64,000 nucleotides of DNA, taken from contig OZ026840.1 in NCBI GenBank assembly GCA_964023205.1, forward strand, positions 30,296,199-30,360,198. The letters run 5' to 3'. Position numbers and translations under genes: made by a program. Shown here one piece after another: positions 14,801 to 26,130 of the stretch; within the stretch, counting starts at the first letter, position 1; each line of letters begins with the position of its first letter. The notes beneath the pieces were generated by a model. The model made no database searches. It saw only the letters and a program-made list of their open reading frames with translations, and was not told the origin of the DNA. This DNA is from Lutraria lutraria (lineage: Eukaryota > Mollusca > Bivalvia > Venerida > Mactridae).

Positions 14801-17155
14801 TTGCTACAAAATCAAATGAACGACCTCGAAGCAAACCATTCTATGCTGGTTAAGATTACTACTGCGCATGTGTCAAAAATTGATGATGTCGACGAAATAA
14901 CCACTGGGCATGCGTCACAAATCAATGGTTTAGATAAAGTAGAAGTGGAAATTGGCGGAAATTATTCGGAAATGAATACAAGTAACAACGTAGGCCATGG
15001 AATCGATAAAAGACGTAAGATATTATCATCTTGTTTTAATTTAAAATATATTGCAAATGTTTCTACATGTTGTCAATTGAAAAGATATAGACTAACTAGT
15101 TTAAGTAGAAATAATAAAGCCACGACTTCATAGTACGAATGCGTTAGTAATCCGCAGCTTGAATGGCTACATTTTTGTCTGTATTGTTTTTCAGTATTGC
15201 TGCATAACGGTAACCTGTCACCAGTTAGTTCGAAACAGTCATTCTCCGCCACTCTGTCAAGATCTTTGTCACATTTGGGAAATAAGCAGGCTTTCGACTT
15301 TGACAATGTTATTACCAACATCGGCAATGGCTATTCTCCGAACACCGGTGCCTTCACCGCCAACACGAATGGTACATACTTTTTCATCGCCAGTGTAGTA
15401 AGCAACATTGGGGTTTATCTTCAAGCAGAAATTGTGAAAAACGGGAACGTGTTGGTACATTTGTATTGTGAAGATACGGACAGAGAGCAAGGAACAAACA
15501 GTGTGGTTGTTCATCTCGACGTTGGTGACGAAGTCTGGGTTCGACATACAAGTAACCAGCTTGTTAGAGGGGGATTTTACATCGTTCTCTGGTTTCAGAA
15601 TTTCTGGTTTGCTAATACGCTAACCGACTCTTATGCAATATGTCGTCTCTTTTTTATTAAGAGTAAAGAAGGTAAAGTGTTGTTTTTTGTCAAAATCGCT
15701 AAAACAGTTTTGGTTCTTGGGATTTTAGAATCAGTAGGTCGGTTCACTGCACACAAACACTATTTTGATAATAAGCTATTGAAGTATTTATAGCAATTAA
15801 TCAAGTTTGTTAACTTTATTTTTTAACAGTAAGTATCCCCCCCCCCAAAAAAAGAGACCCTAACAAATGTAGCAAACCCAGAATGCCTTGATTTTTAGTT
15901 GAAAATTTGCTGTCTTAGCCTAGATACGCCTTTGGAAATGATCATGTTTAATACAGATCCCGAATCCAAGAAAACTGACCAGATCAATTGCCCGCTGGTA
16001 TATTGCGGAATTACTGTTGAAAATATGAGAAAACCCAAACAAATTCGTTTGGTTTCGTTTCAGTGGGTTTAATGCCGGTTTTCAATGATACTTCAGTTAT
16101 CTACGGCGGTCGTTTCTCCTAACTAAGCAGTTTTCCTAGACTGTATTCTAACCAGAAGTAACTTAATCGTCCATAAGGAGCCGAAAACGTCTCCTCATAT
16201 GAAGGAAATTCGACGTTTTGGTCAAAATTTTATAGAAGGGATTCGAACCGGGATCGTTATGTTAAAAGCCCATCGCACTTAAAACTGAACCAGGCACCTA
16301 GACAAAGCACAAAAATACATTCAGAGACTTACTTGTATTTAATATATTTTTATAAATATGGTGTTTTCACATGGCGACATTAATTCAAATGATAGTCGTT
16401 CAGGGCCCCGTTCTATAGGGCATTATTGATACAACGAGACACTAGCATGTTAAACTTTGAATGAACTTTGCATTCCTTTTTGTAAAGCGATTTTGCGAAA
16501 TGCAATGTACCTTTTCAACATAATACCCGTGTTTTACCTAGTTATTTAGCCTTGTCGAATATCGTGACGCGCTATTGTTTTAACTTTAGGTCATGCACGC
16601 GGGATAATCTGCATTATATATTTGTTATTAATACCCAAGTCGACGAGAAAAGACAAAACATGATCGCTATTTGCCGTCTGATACATGTACGTGCATGTCT
16701 GAAGTCTTATTGCAAAGTCAAACCCAGGTTATTGACCGTATGTAAACAACGGACATCATGCGAACAACGACTACAATGTAATTGATAATCATCCAAATAA
16801 ACATCTGTATGAAGGCATCCTGTGCTTAAGGAACCAATGTTCTACTCTCTTTATATATTATCTATATTAATCGGGGCCTTAGACTTAGATTTTACTGTAC
16901 AGTAGAGCACAGCTATAGTGAAGTTCTAGAGGCCCGAATAATCAATGCATTACATAAATTATATATCTCATCATATTCATAGCATAATCGACGTATTAGA
17001 CGGCGTATAAGAGAGAAAATTAGATACTTCACAGTATCCGATTTTTCATTATGTACGAGTACATTTTAACCGTGTTTACTGCATTTTAACAAGAAAGAAA
17101 TATTTACGCTTGCTACAGTTCCGATCTTGGGCTCTGCATCACTTGGTTCTGCCAT
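11883..17155 (-). CDS. CISD3-like double-CDGSH iron-sulfur protein (left copy), 3 exons
   Basis: Exons (minus strand) are 17108-17155, 13295-13385 and 11883-12115, with GT-AG boundaries, joining to 123 residues. Two CDGSH [2Fe-2S] sites are complete: C34/C36/C45/H49 and C71/C73/C82/H86 in the C-x-C-x2-(S/T)-x3-P-x-C-D-G-x-H form. Two domains in one chain is the CISD3 (Miner2) arrangement, a mitochondrial matrix protein in animals. The N-terminus here, however, is short and acidic and lacks an obvious presequence. After the second domain is a Cys-rich tail (C100, C111, C114, C117) with C-x2-C-x2-C, not typical of CISD3 as I know it. The first intron contains the plus-strand C1q gene. A paralogue lies in the right arm. 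Confidence 0.88.
13480..13668. repeat. MITE-like element, CAGTACAACCTCT family
   Basis: Termini CAGTGCAACC and GGTTGTATTG form the inverted ends. A counterpart is in the right arm at about 29180-29352. Other copies are at 27168, 48331, 51788, 56200 and 61172. Confidence 0.6.
13791..13850 (+). repeat. GA-rich microsatellite
   Basis: (GA)n passing into GGGA repeats; simple sequence. Confidence 0.9.
14612..15793 (+). CDS. Secreted C1q-domain protein with coiled coil (C-terminus frameshifted)
   Basis: Exon 1 is 14612-15014 and exon 2 starts at 15195, with GT-AG ends and phase preserved. The chosen start gives a signal peptide (MRTFLSVSLFCVIFLRIAQA) followed by a charged coiled coil. Exon 2 encodes a C1q domain with the typical F-D-x-V-I-T-N-I-G-N-G-Y, T-G-A-F-T-A, G-T-Y-F-F and G-D-E-V-W-V-R-H motifs. 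C1q-domain proteins are secreted trimeric lectin-like recognition molecules, greatly expanded in bivalves. At a run of five G (15569-15573) the frame leaves the expected F-S-G-F ending, which is present in the neighbouring frame and stops at 15621-15623. As written the protein instead runs to 15793. This is a one-base indel: sequencing error, polymorphism or early decay. Confidence 0.8.
16050..16270. repeat. Dispersed SINE-like repeat
   Basis: Shared blocks are TTTTCAATGATA...TTCAGTTAT, then GGCGG..GTT, a TGTATTCTAACCAG block, and an end with TTCGAACC resembling a Pol III B box. Copies also occur near 12190-12400, 23580-23760, 28260-28500, 30000-30190, 39850-40060, 58890-59070 and 63440-63780. 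Confidence 0.55.
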
Positions 17156-18663
17156 TATTCTCTTCTGTGTAACAAGGTTTCGTAATAAGAAGATTATCTA
17201 AACAGAAAAAAGACTGATGCTTATATCCTAGCCGATACTACAGTAACACGTTGCATAGAATTCTCTCATTATAGCGACCATTTATTTTTAGAACCACCTT
17301 CCGGTATTTCCATTGGATTTTTATTCCAACTTCATGAAAGGAATGTGGACTTGTATTTCTTAAACTTCTCGAAATTTGCCCAAATATCGTTGGTTAAAAC
17401 GGTTTCTTTGAAGAATTGCAAAAAAATAATTTTGCATGAACTGTTATCAGGGAAACTAATTTTTGATGACAAGAAATTCTGCAGATTTAACAAAGGAAAG
17501 GACCTCACAAAAATTCATTTGCACATTTAAGATATATATAATAATAAACATCAAATAATAGAATAATAATGGTTTCTGACTAGAAATCAATAGCCCCTCA
17601 GTTTGACTCAAACCGGGGACATGAATTGTTAATTTATGTGTATTCCCGTAATTTCTTAATTATGTGTGGTAATCAATTACCACAATACCTCCACTAATCG
17701 TATACGGTGCACAGATGTCAACTTAGTACAGCGTATGCATTTTACAAAGTAGAACAATACATAGATTTATCTGCAAACAGACTTTCTTATGGCGAGATTT
17801 ATATAAGCAAGATTTGTACGTGCAAAGTTTAAACCATGCATTAATTATGTTTCAGAACTAAGAAAGCTAGCTGAAGATTGTAACTTACCTCGTGTAAATA
17901 TAATCCATTTGTAACGAAACTATAAGCACATATAGTTCAATTTTCTGATAGTCAAGGTCGAATAATGGACGATACCATTGTAAAGTTTTTAACTGTAAAT
18001 TGATTGCCCAAATCATTTTAAATCCGTGTCATTCTCATGGTGTATTGGATAAGGTGGCATGTACATACATAACAGTTTTACAAAATGAAGTAGATGTGAG
18101 TGGCTCGAACTCAGTCAATGGAACTTCTTTTTTAAATTATTATATCCATTTATTTTTTATAATTTATTTATTGAACTATGTTTTGTTCTTATGTTTGTTC
18201 ATTTGTTTGTATACACGCTGAATAGCACCTTTTTATTAATTTTCAAAAGAGAAAAAGGAAAGAAGAAATGCATATGTTCTCTGGTGTATTCCTCTTTTTT
18301 ATTTCTTGTATACATGTTATTGCACGAAATCTCGAATACAAATGTAAATTCAAATACTATGTAAAAATACTAAACACCCGAACCGGTTTCTACTTGTTTT
18401 ATTATCACTCCAGAATTGAAATATATAAATCCTAATTACCCATGTGAGGTTATTATATTTTTGTTAATTTAACGGAACAATTTAAATATAAAAAAACCTA
18501 TGAAACAATATTTTCTTATCGATATATAAAAAGTTAACTATTATTAAAAATAGAATGAAAATAAAAAATGATGTTCAACATCAGACGCAGTCCTCAAGAT
18601 TCATTAACTTTGTGCTTTACCAATTGCGCCACAGAAGTCCTTAATGTTAAGATAAAATATGCC

Positions 18664-21600
18664 GGGGTGGTATTCACGAAAGATCTTATGGTTAAAATTT
18701 TCCTTAAGGTTGAAGTTTTTCCTTAAGTTTGAAGAGATTTTCCTTAAATCAAAAATAAATCTTAAGTGGTATTCACAAAACTTTTTAACTTAAGATTGTC
18801 CTTAAAACTCGCGATTTTTTCCTTAAATTTTACGCCCTTAAGTGTCCAAAATTTCGTAAGTGTATTTAGAAATCGCATAGAACGTCAAGTTCAGGAGGTA
18901 TAAATTAGGTTTCTTCGTAGTTTGAATATAATTATTGCGTCTGTCAAACAATTGTATCGTCGATGTTATCAGTTCAAAGTGAAATGTATTGCTTGATGAG
19001 TATACTCATCTACAGATAGAAGCTGCATGCAGCAAACACGTGTGCATTAATGCTTTTACGTCATTGAATGTCATGGAAATGAGACAAACAGTGCCTATTT
19101 TGGTTCAAATATATATACAACTGTAGAAATTTTATTGAAAATAAAGGCGTTATGCCCATGATAATTGTTTACATATATGTGTATACAACGCTTTAAAGAT
19201 GATTTCAATACAAATGTAACATAATATTGCATGATGTGTTTCAATCAGGGACGTTACAAGTTTACATAGCTGAGTAGGCCGACAGTGAAAAATACATGGC
19301 AAAAACATTTCAGATCCCTTAGAATTCGGCCTATACATTATTTTAAACTGCAAAGCTCCGCTCCTGATAAAAATTCCAACGTTTGTGAATTTATGCTATT
19401 CAAATCATTTATATATTGTCTATTCCTGACTTTCACGAGAAGCAATGAGTCATTGATTTAAAATGAAGGATTCTCTTCTTTGCCTAGCTTATATTTACAA
19501 CGAATTAAGGATAAAAATTTCTTCAGGTAAAACTTAAAATTCTTCGTGCACACCACCCCTGGATCAAATTAAAACCTGGATGAAAAGTAATGAAAATGAA
19601 GAGTCGTTTTAATTAGATGGTCCCTATATTGGTGTAATCGCTAAGTCAGTGTCTACAATTTACGATATATGGGTAAAACATGCCCGTTTAAAATTAGGAA
19701 CATAGGCAGGGATTTTTTCTGTTGGGAATGTTTTATTGCTCTGGGGTGGTATTCACGAAGAATTTTAAGATTTACCTTAAGAAATTCCTTATCCTTTACA
19801 TATTCACCTTAACCAAGGATAAGGAATTTTGTATCCTTAAAATTTTCCTCAGCATAAGTTAAGGATTTCCTTATCTAAGGATATTCTTAACCTTAAGGAA
19901 ATCTAAAAATAGACCGGAAATCGAAATACGTTCGTTTTAGTCAACAAATCGTTGTAAATATGAATCCCTCATTTTCAATCAATGACTCATTGCTTCTCGT
20001 GAAAGTCATGATCAGACAATATATAAATGATTTGAACATGACAAATAATGTTTATACAAAGCATAAATTCATAAACATTTAGAATTTTACTATATTAACG
20101 GGAGCGGAGCTTGGCAGTTTAATATAATGTGTAGACCAAATTCTAGGAGATCTTTAATTGGTACATGCCCCTCAGAAATGTTTTACCAAGTGTTTTACAC
20201 TGTCCTGTAAACAGAGTGTGTAGGCCGCGGCCTACAAAGCCTATCGTATGCTACATTCCTGATTAAGCTGAATCCACTAGAAACGATCGAGCCTCAGTCA
20301 ATAGGTCAAAAAGACAAACGCTCGTATTTGAGTTTCAATAAAACAAAGTACTTTACAATGCATAAATGCATAGGAAAAATATCAGCACGTTTCTTGCGGA
20401 AAATCATTGACATTGGACTCTGCTTCTTTGTATGTTTAGAATTAATACACTTAACAAAATGTCTAAGTTATCATTTATACATACTTTTGGATGGGATTTA
20501 TGAAGAAAAATAAGCATTTAATCAAATATACATAAGCGATGATTTTAGTATTAACGTACCAACGTATATGACATCAAGATGAAATAACCTAATCAAGTGT
20601 ACTTCTACAATCAGTTATCTTTTACATGTTAACCTGGTGACTGTTGATTGGGGCGGGGTACAGTTTGGTGGTTTTCATATTTTCATCATAGCAATTATTT
20701 CATTGATAAATATTAGGAAAATGTTCTAACCTAATCTAAATAATTTGACCAGTATTTATGTAGTTTTCCTCTTGAAATTAAATAAACATGGACTTTTCTA
20801 TCTCTAAGGCTCTACACATAGAATATTAAATTAAAACTTCATCTTTTAAACATCCATTTCATTAATGATATATGAATTGTATTATAGACATAATGATAAT
20901 ATCTTGAAGCTTATAAGGAGTTTATTGCAATCTGAGAAAGACTTTAAGTTAAAACATTGTCAATTTTTGAATTCAAAAGCTTTACATTTAGAGATCATGT
21001 TTTAGAGAATTATGTATTTCAAATTAGATTATCATTCATGTGTCCATTGCAGCAAATATTTTTGTGGGACATTTCTTAATCATTAAATACTGTCTCCACG
21101 TTATATTAGTTTTGTTACAATAATTTCTTATTGCTAAGACAGTTAAAATATTTTGTTAAATGCATGTCGGGTTAATTTTATTGTAACGCATCATGCGATA
21201 TTTTGTTACATTTGTATTGGAATTATCTTTACAGCTTTGGTATTAAATTGTGTCTTAACTATATTACTTTGTATACACATATGTGTAATCAAATATCATA
21301 GGCTTAACGCCTTAATTTTCAATAAAGTTTAGCCGTTACATTTGTATATATTTGAACCAATATAGGTACTGTTATTTTCCATGACATTCAATGGCGTAAA
21401 AGCACTGCACGTATGCTTTGCTGTATGCAGCTTCTATCTGTAGATGTGTATATATAGTCATCAAGCAGTAAATTTCACTTTAAAAGGATTACAATCATAA
21501 CATTGATGATATAAATTTTTGACAAACGCAATAATTATGTTCAAACTATGAAGAAACCAAATGTGAATATATACCGCCTGAATTTGACATTCTGTGCGAT

Positions 21601-23455
21601 TTCTAAACAAACTAATGAAGTGTTGGATACTTAAGGATGTCCTTAACAGATTCAAGGAAGCCACGACCTTCCTTAAAATTTAAGGAAAACATTGCCAGTC
21701 TTAAGGAAAATCTTAAGTAAAAATATTTTGTGAATACCACTTAAGATTTATTTTAAATTTAAGGTAAATCTCTTGAAAAACTTCAACCTTAAGGAAAATT
21801 TTATCCTTAAGATCTTTCGTGAATACCACCCCTGAAATGTTTTGCCATTATTTTTCACTGCCCTGTAAACAGAGTGTATAGGCCACGGCCTACTCATGAG
21901 CTATCAAATTGAAACACATCATGCAATATTATGTTACATTTGTATTGAAATCATCTTTTAAGCTTTAGTCTTTGACTTAATTATATTACGTTGTAAACAC
22001 ATACAGTTGAATCTCGTTATGTCAAACTCGCTTATATCAAAATTTCGGTTATGTCAAACTGTTTCTTTGGGTCCCGATTTTTTTCGCTCTTTCTCTATAT
22101 GAAATTAATCCGCTTACCTCAAATTCACTTATCTCCAAATTTCGTTTATGTCAAACTAATTTTTTGACCCCGTGACTCTAATTAGCATGTAGTTAGAGTT
22201 GTTTATCTCAAAGTTGGAGCTGATTGGCGAACAATGGACGCTTTCACACCTATCATGACATTTTGCTTATTGAGCAATTTAAAGGATCCGGGAGATTTAT
22301 AATCGTGTGACAAGCAGAAAGCACAAGTGCAGTGTAGCATGATAATCATACCTGGTATTTGACTTAATTAAAATCATGGTAGGTAAGGTAAACAAATACG
22401 CATCACGTATATCTTCGGCTGCTGTGAGTATCCGAATACTAGGATACTTGTAGGTTTAATTTGAAAATCGAGTAGGATTACTTGCTACCTATGACAGTGT
22501 TTGGATTCCAATCTTAGTAAAATGACCTTAGCTTGATAAACATAATTAATTCCGAAAGCGTGATCGATGTTGTAACAAATGCCTTCATCTAACGTTATGT
22601 GCGGAATGCGTCAACATCCGAAACTATGTAAAACTAGACACTCCGTATTTTCGAATTCTTACAACAAATTTCGTTAATAGTATCTTATATTGGGACATTA
22701 ATTGTTGATATTAACTATTATGAATAGATACATAATTATTTTGTTTCTACTCTACGTATTATTATGCACATGCTTTATTCAAGCAATAACATGCATTGTA
22801 ATATTTTAAATAAAGGCTATACACACAAATACTTTAAAACATGTATAATTATACAATATTTGTTTATCTCAAATTTCGGTTATCTCAAACTAATTTCCAC
22901 GGTCCCTAGAAATTTGACATAACGAGATTCAACTGTATATGTAATCAATTATCATGGGCTTAACGCTTTTATTTTCAATAAAATTTCTACAGTTGTATAT
23001 ATATTTGAACCAAAATAGGTACTGTTTGTGTCATTTCCATGACATATAATGACGTAAAAGCATTAATGCACACGTGTTTTGCTGTATGCAGCTTCTATCT
23101 GTAGATGAGTATACTCATCAAGCAATAAATTTCACTTTGAACTGATAACATCGAGGATACAATTTTTTGACAGACGCAATAATTATATTCAAACTACGAA
23201 GAAACCAAATTCATACCGCCTGAACTTGACGTTCTATGCGATTTCTAAATACACTTATGAAATTTTGGACACTTAAGGGCGTAAAATTTAAGGAAAAAAT
23301 CGCGAGTTTTAAGGAAAATCTTAAGTTAAAAAGTTTTGTGAATACCACTTAAGATTTATTTTTGATTTAAGGAAAATCTCTTCAAACTTAAGGAAAAACT
23401 TCAACCTTAAGGAAAAATTAAACCTTAAGATCTTTCGTGAATACCACCCCCGGCA
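18664..23455. mobile_element. Nested non-autonomous long-inverted-repeat transposons at the centre of the duplication
   Basis: Several termini reading GGGGTGGTATTCACGAA (18664, 19743) and the complement ending in GTGAATACCACCCC (21830, 23455) delimit nested elements. Their ends are several hundred bases of inverted sequence rich in CCTTAA/TTAAGG. A smaller inner palindrome is centred near 19.7 kb, where 19300-19560 pairs with 19960-20240. No transposase or other coding potential is visible in the 4.8 kb. Confidence 0.65.
22014..22935. mobile_element. Pogo/Tc1-like non-autonomous element with TA target duplication
   Basis: It starts CAGTTGAATCTCGTTATGTC and ends with the reverse complement, flanked by TA on both sides. 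The matching site in the left arm (near 19180) is an intact empty site, so insertion came after the duplication. Internal sequence repeats the end motif (TATCTCAAATTTCGG) but has no transposase ORF. Confidence 0.8.
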
Positions 23456-24183
23456 TATTCTATCTTAACATTAAGGACTTCTATGATCTTTACGTTACAA
23501 GTAATAGCATGTAACTGTGGAGAGGCAAAACACGTATTCAACAATCATACAGTGTAGTGCTTAATTTGTTTCAGTAGTGGATTCAATGTCGTTTTTCAAT
23601 CATGATATTTTAGCTATATATACGGCGACTGGTTCCCTTACCAGTCTTCCTGGACTGTATTCTAACTAGCTCTAACTTAACCTTCCACAAGAAACCAATG
23701 ACTTCTCCACGTACAGAGGTAAATCCACATATTTTGTCAAGTTTTCATGGTTGGGTATAACTTGCAGCAACAATTTCATGGACGCGGTCTAGTTTTGTTT
23801 AAAAATATGCTAAACATGCTATCATACTTCGCATAAAACACCCACATTGTTCACATCAAATATTTAATCGCGAATATGCTGCATGAATTCATACAAGATA
23901 CAGAGCGATATACATAACAACCACGTTTTATCACACAGCAAACCGTCGGTTTAAGGAAATAAATGTTAAGTTTAAACGCCAATTTTATTCATACATTGTA
24001 TCATCGAGTAATGTACATAAAAAAATATTGTCAACACAAGGCATGTTCACTGGGTTTGCCATTTCAATGGCTAAGTTAAAAATAGTTCAGTCCAAGAAAC
24101 TGCAATTCGAGTTTTATACAACACGAAGAACAAATCTCAAACACGTCATATAATCCATAGCGTACGTAACCAAAGACATTCTA

Positions 24184-24880
24184 ATGATGAGAGTGATGAT
24201 GTTGGTATGTATAATGATGTTGATGGTAAATATGATGATGTTGATGATGATGTTAATGATAATAAAGATGGTAAGGATGACGGCAAGGATGATAATGACG
24301 ATGATGGTATGAATGATGACGATGATGGTAAGAATGATGATGGCAAGGATGATGATGATGTTTGGAAGGATAACTGTAACGATACTGATGATGTTAATGA
24401 TAATAAAGATGGTAAGGATGATAATGACGATGATGGTAAGAATGATGATGATGATCCATGGTAAGAATGATGATGATGTTTAATATGATGCTTATGTTAA
24501 TGTTGCTGCTGCTGATGTTTTTGTTGCTGCTGCTGGTGGTGATGTAACTGCTGTTGTTACTGCTGCTGACGATGATGATTAGGAGGAGGACAAGCAGGAG
24601 GAGAATTGTGATAATGGTGAAAAATATGATGATGCTTAATATGTAAGGATGAAACATAATGATTGCGGTAAAATTCGTGAATATAATGATGGTGGTGGTA
24701 GTGGGGGTGTTGGTGGTTATGATGTTGATGTTGATTATAAAGAAAATGAATACAATGATGATAATGTTGGTACTGATTATACTGATAATAATGAGGGTAT
24801 TGATGAAGATATTTATGATTATGATGACGGTGGTACTGATGCTGATGACGATAATGATGATGGTCAGAAAAATATAGTTT
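24184..24880 (+). repeat. GAT-trinucleotide-rich low-complexity tract
   Basis: Imperfect GATGAT/GATAAT repeats give long Asp/Asn or Met/Ile open frames in several frames and His/Ser frames on the other strand. There is no start context or conserved domain, so it is treated as simple sequence. Confidence 0.85.
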
Positions 24881-26130
24881 TGTTTACGGTTACTAGGCGG
24901 AGTTTAATTTGGCACCAATCGGATGAGATTTTAGTAAAAAGCACTTCTTTTTTTTGTCGGATGACGCGTCTCAAGTTACGTACCGTCCTAGATTATTTTG
25001 ATTGTCAAGGTCGACTAAACAAGAATACATGTAGAACATTTAGTAGGATTTGGCTGTAAAGTATAACCTACACGGTGTGCTTAGTTTCGTTACAAATGGA
25101 TTACATTTACACGAGGTAAGTTACAATCTTCAGCTAGTTTTGTTAGTTCTGAAACATATAATTAATGCATGGTTTAAACTTTGCTCGTCCAAAATCTGGC
25201 TTAATCTCATAATAAGAAACTCTGTTTGTAGATAAATCTGTGTATTGTTTTGCTTTGTAAATGAATGCGCTGAATTACGTTGACATCTGTGCACCGTATA
25301 CGATTAATAGAGGTATTATGGTAATTGATTACCACCACGTAATAAAGAACTTACGGGAATAAGCAATAAATTGACAATCCATGACTCTGGTTGGATTCAA
25401 ACTGAGGGGCTATTGATTACTAGTCAGAAACCATTATTATTCTTATTATTTGATGTTTCTTATTATAATAATACATTTTGTATATCTTAAATGTGCAAAT
25501 GAATTTTTGTGAGATCCTTTCCTGCGTTAAAACTGCAGAATTTCTTGTCATCAAAATTTAGTTTCATGATAAAAGGTCACACAAAATTGATTATTTGCAA
25601 TTCTTCAAAGAAACCGTTTTAACTAACGATTTTGGGGGCAAATTTCGAGAAGTTTGAGAAATACAAGTCCATATTTTTTTCCGGGAAATAGCAAGTCGCT
25701 GATCAATAAGGAGCAGACGATTTTGCTTCTTTCGGTTCGAAATCACATCTTATGCATCATTCCGGCTGATCGCTATGAAAATGAAAATAAGTTTTTGCTT
25801 ATTGTCCTGATCGCACTAGTCGCTAACTTTGTGACCGACCCTGGATTGATGAATGGATGAAGTTAGCGTCGTTGCATTGCAGTAAACCCTTCATATAAAG
25901 CCCTACCCTGGAAACCACAAAATTGGGCTTAATATTGAGGTGGTATCATCATAGAGTTGGAATAAAATTAAATGGAAATAGAGGAAAGTGGTTCTAAAAT
26001 AAACGGTCGCTATAATGAGGTAGATCTCTATGCAAGGTTTTACTGTTGTATCGGGTAGTATATAATCACAAGTCTTTTTTCTGTTTAGATAATCTTCTTA
26101 GTACGAAACCTTGTCACACAGAAGAGAATA

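Larger units (their letters stand above)
10990..19310 (+). repeat. Left arm of a large inverted duplication
   Basis: Anchor pairs in reverse orientation link it to the right arm: 10998-11110 with 31640-31765, 11800-12440 with 29950-30560, 13260-13700 with 29100-29570, 17100-17200 with 26080-26180, 17290-17900 with 25110-25700, and 18640-19200 with 22935-23470. The arms are clearly diverged, with indels and different later insertions. This arm carries the minus-strand CISD3-like gene and, uniquely, the C1q gene. Confidence 0.85.

Noticed and set aside
24207..25059. Asp/Asn-rich and Met/Ile-rich long frames
   Set aside because: Produced by GAT-type simple repeats open in several frames; no start context or domain.
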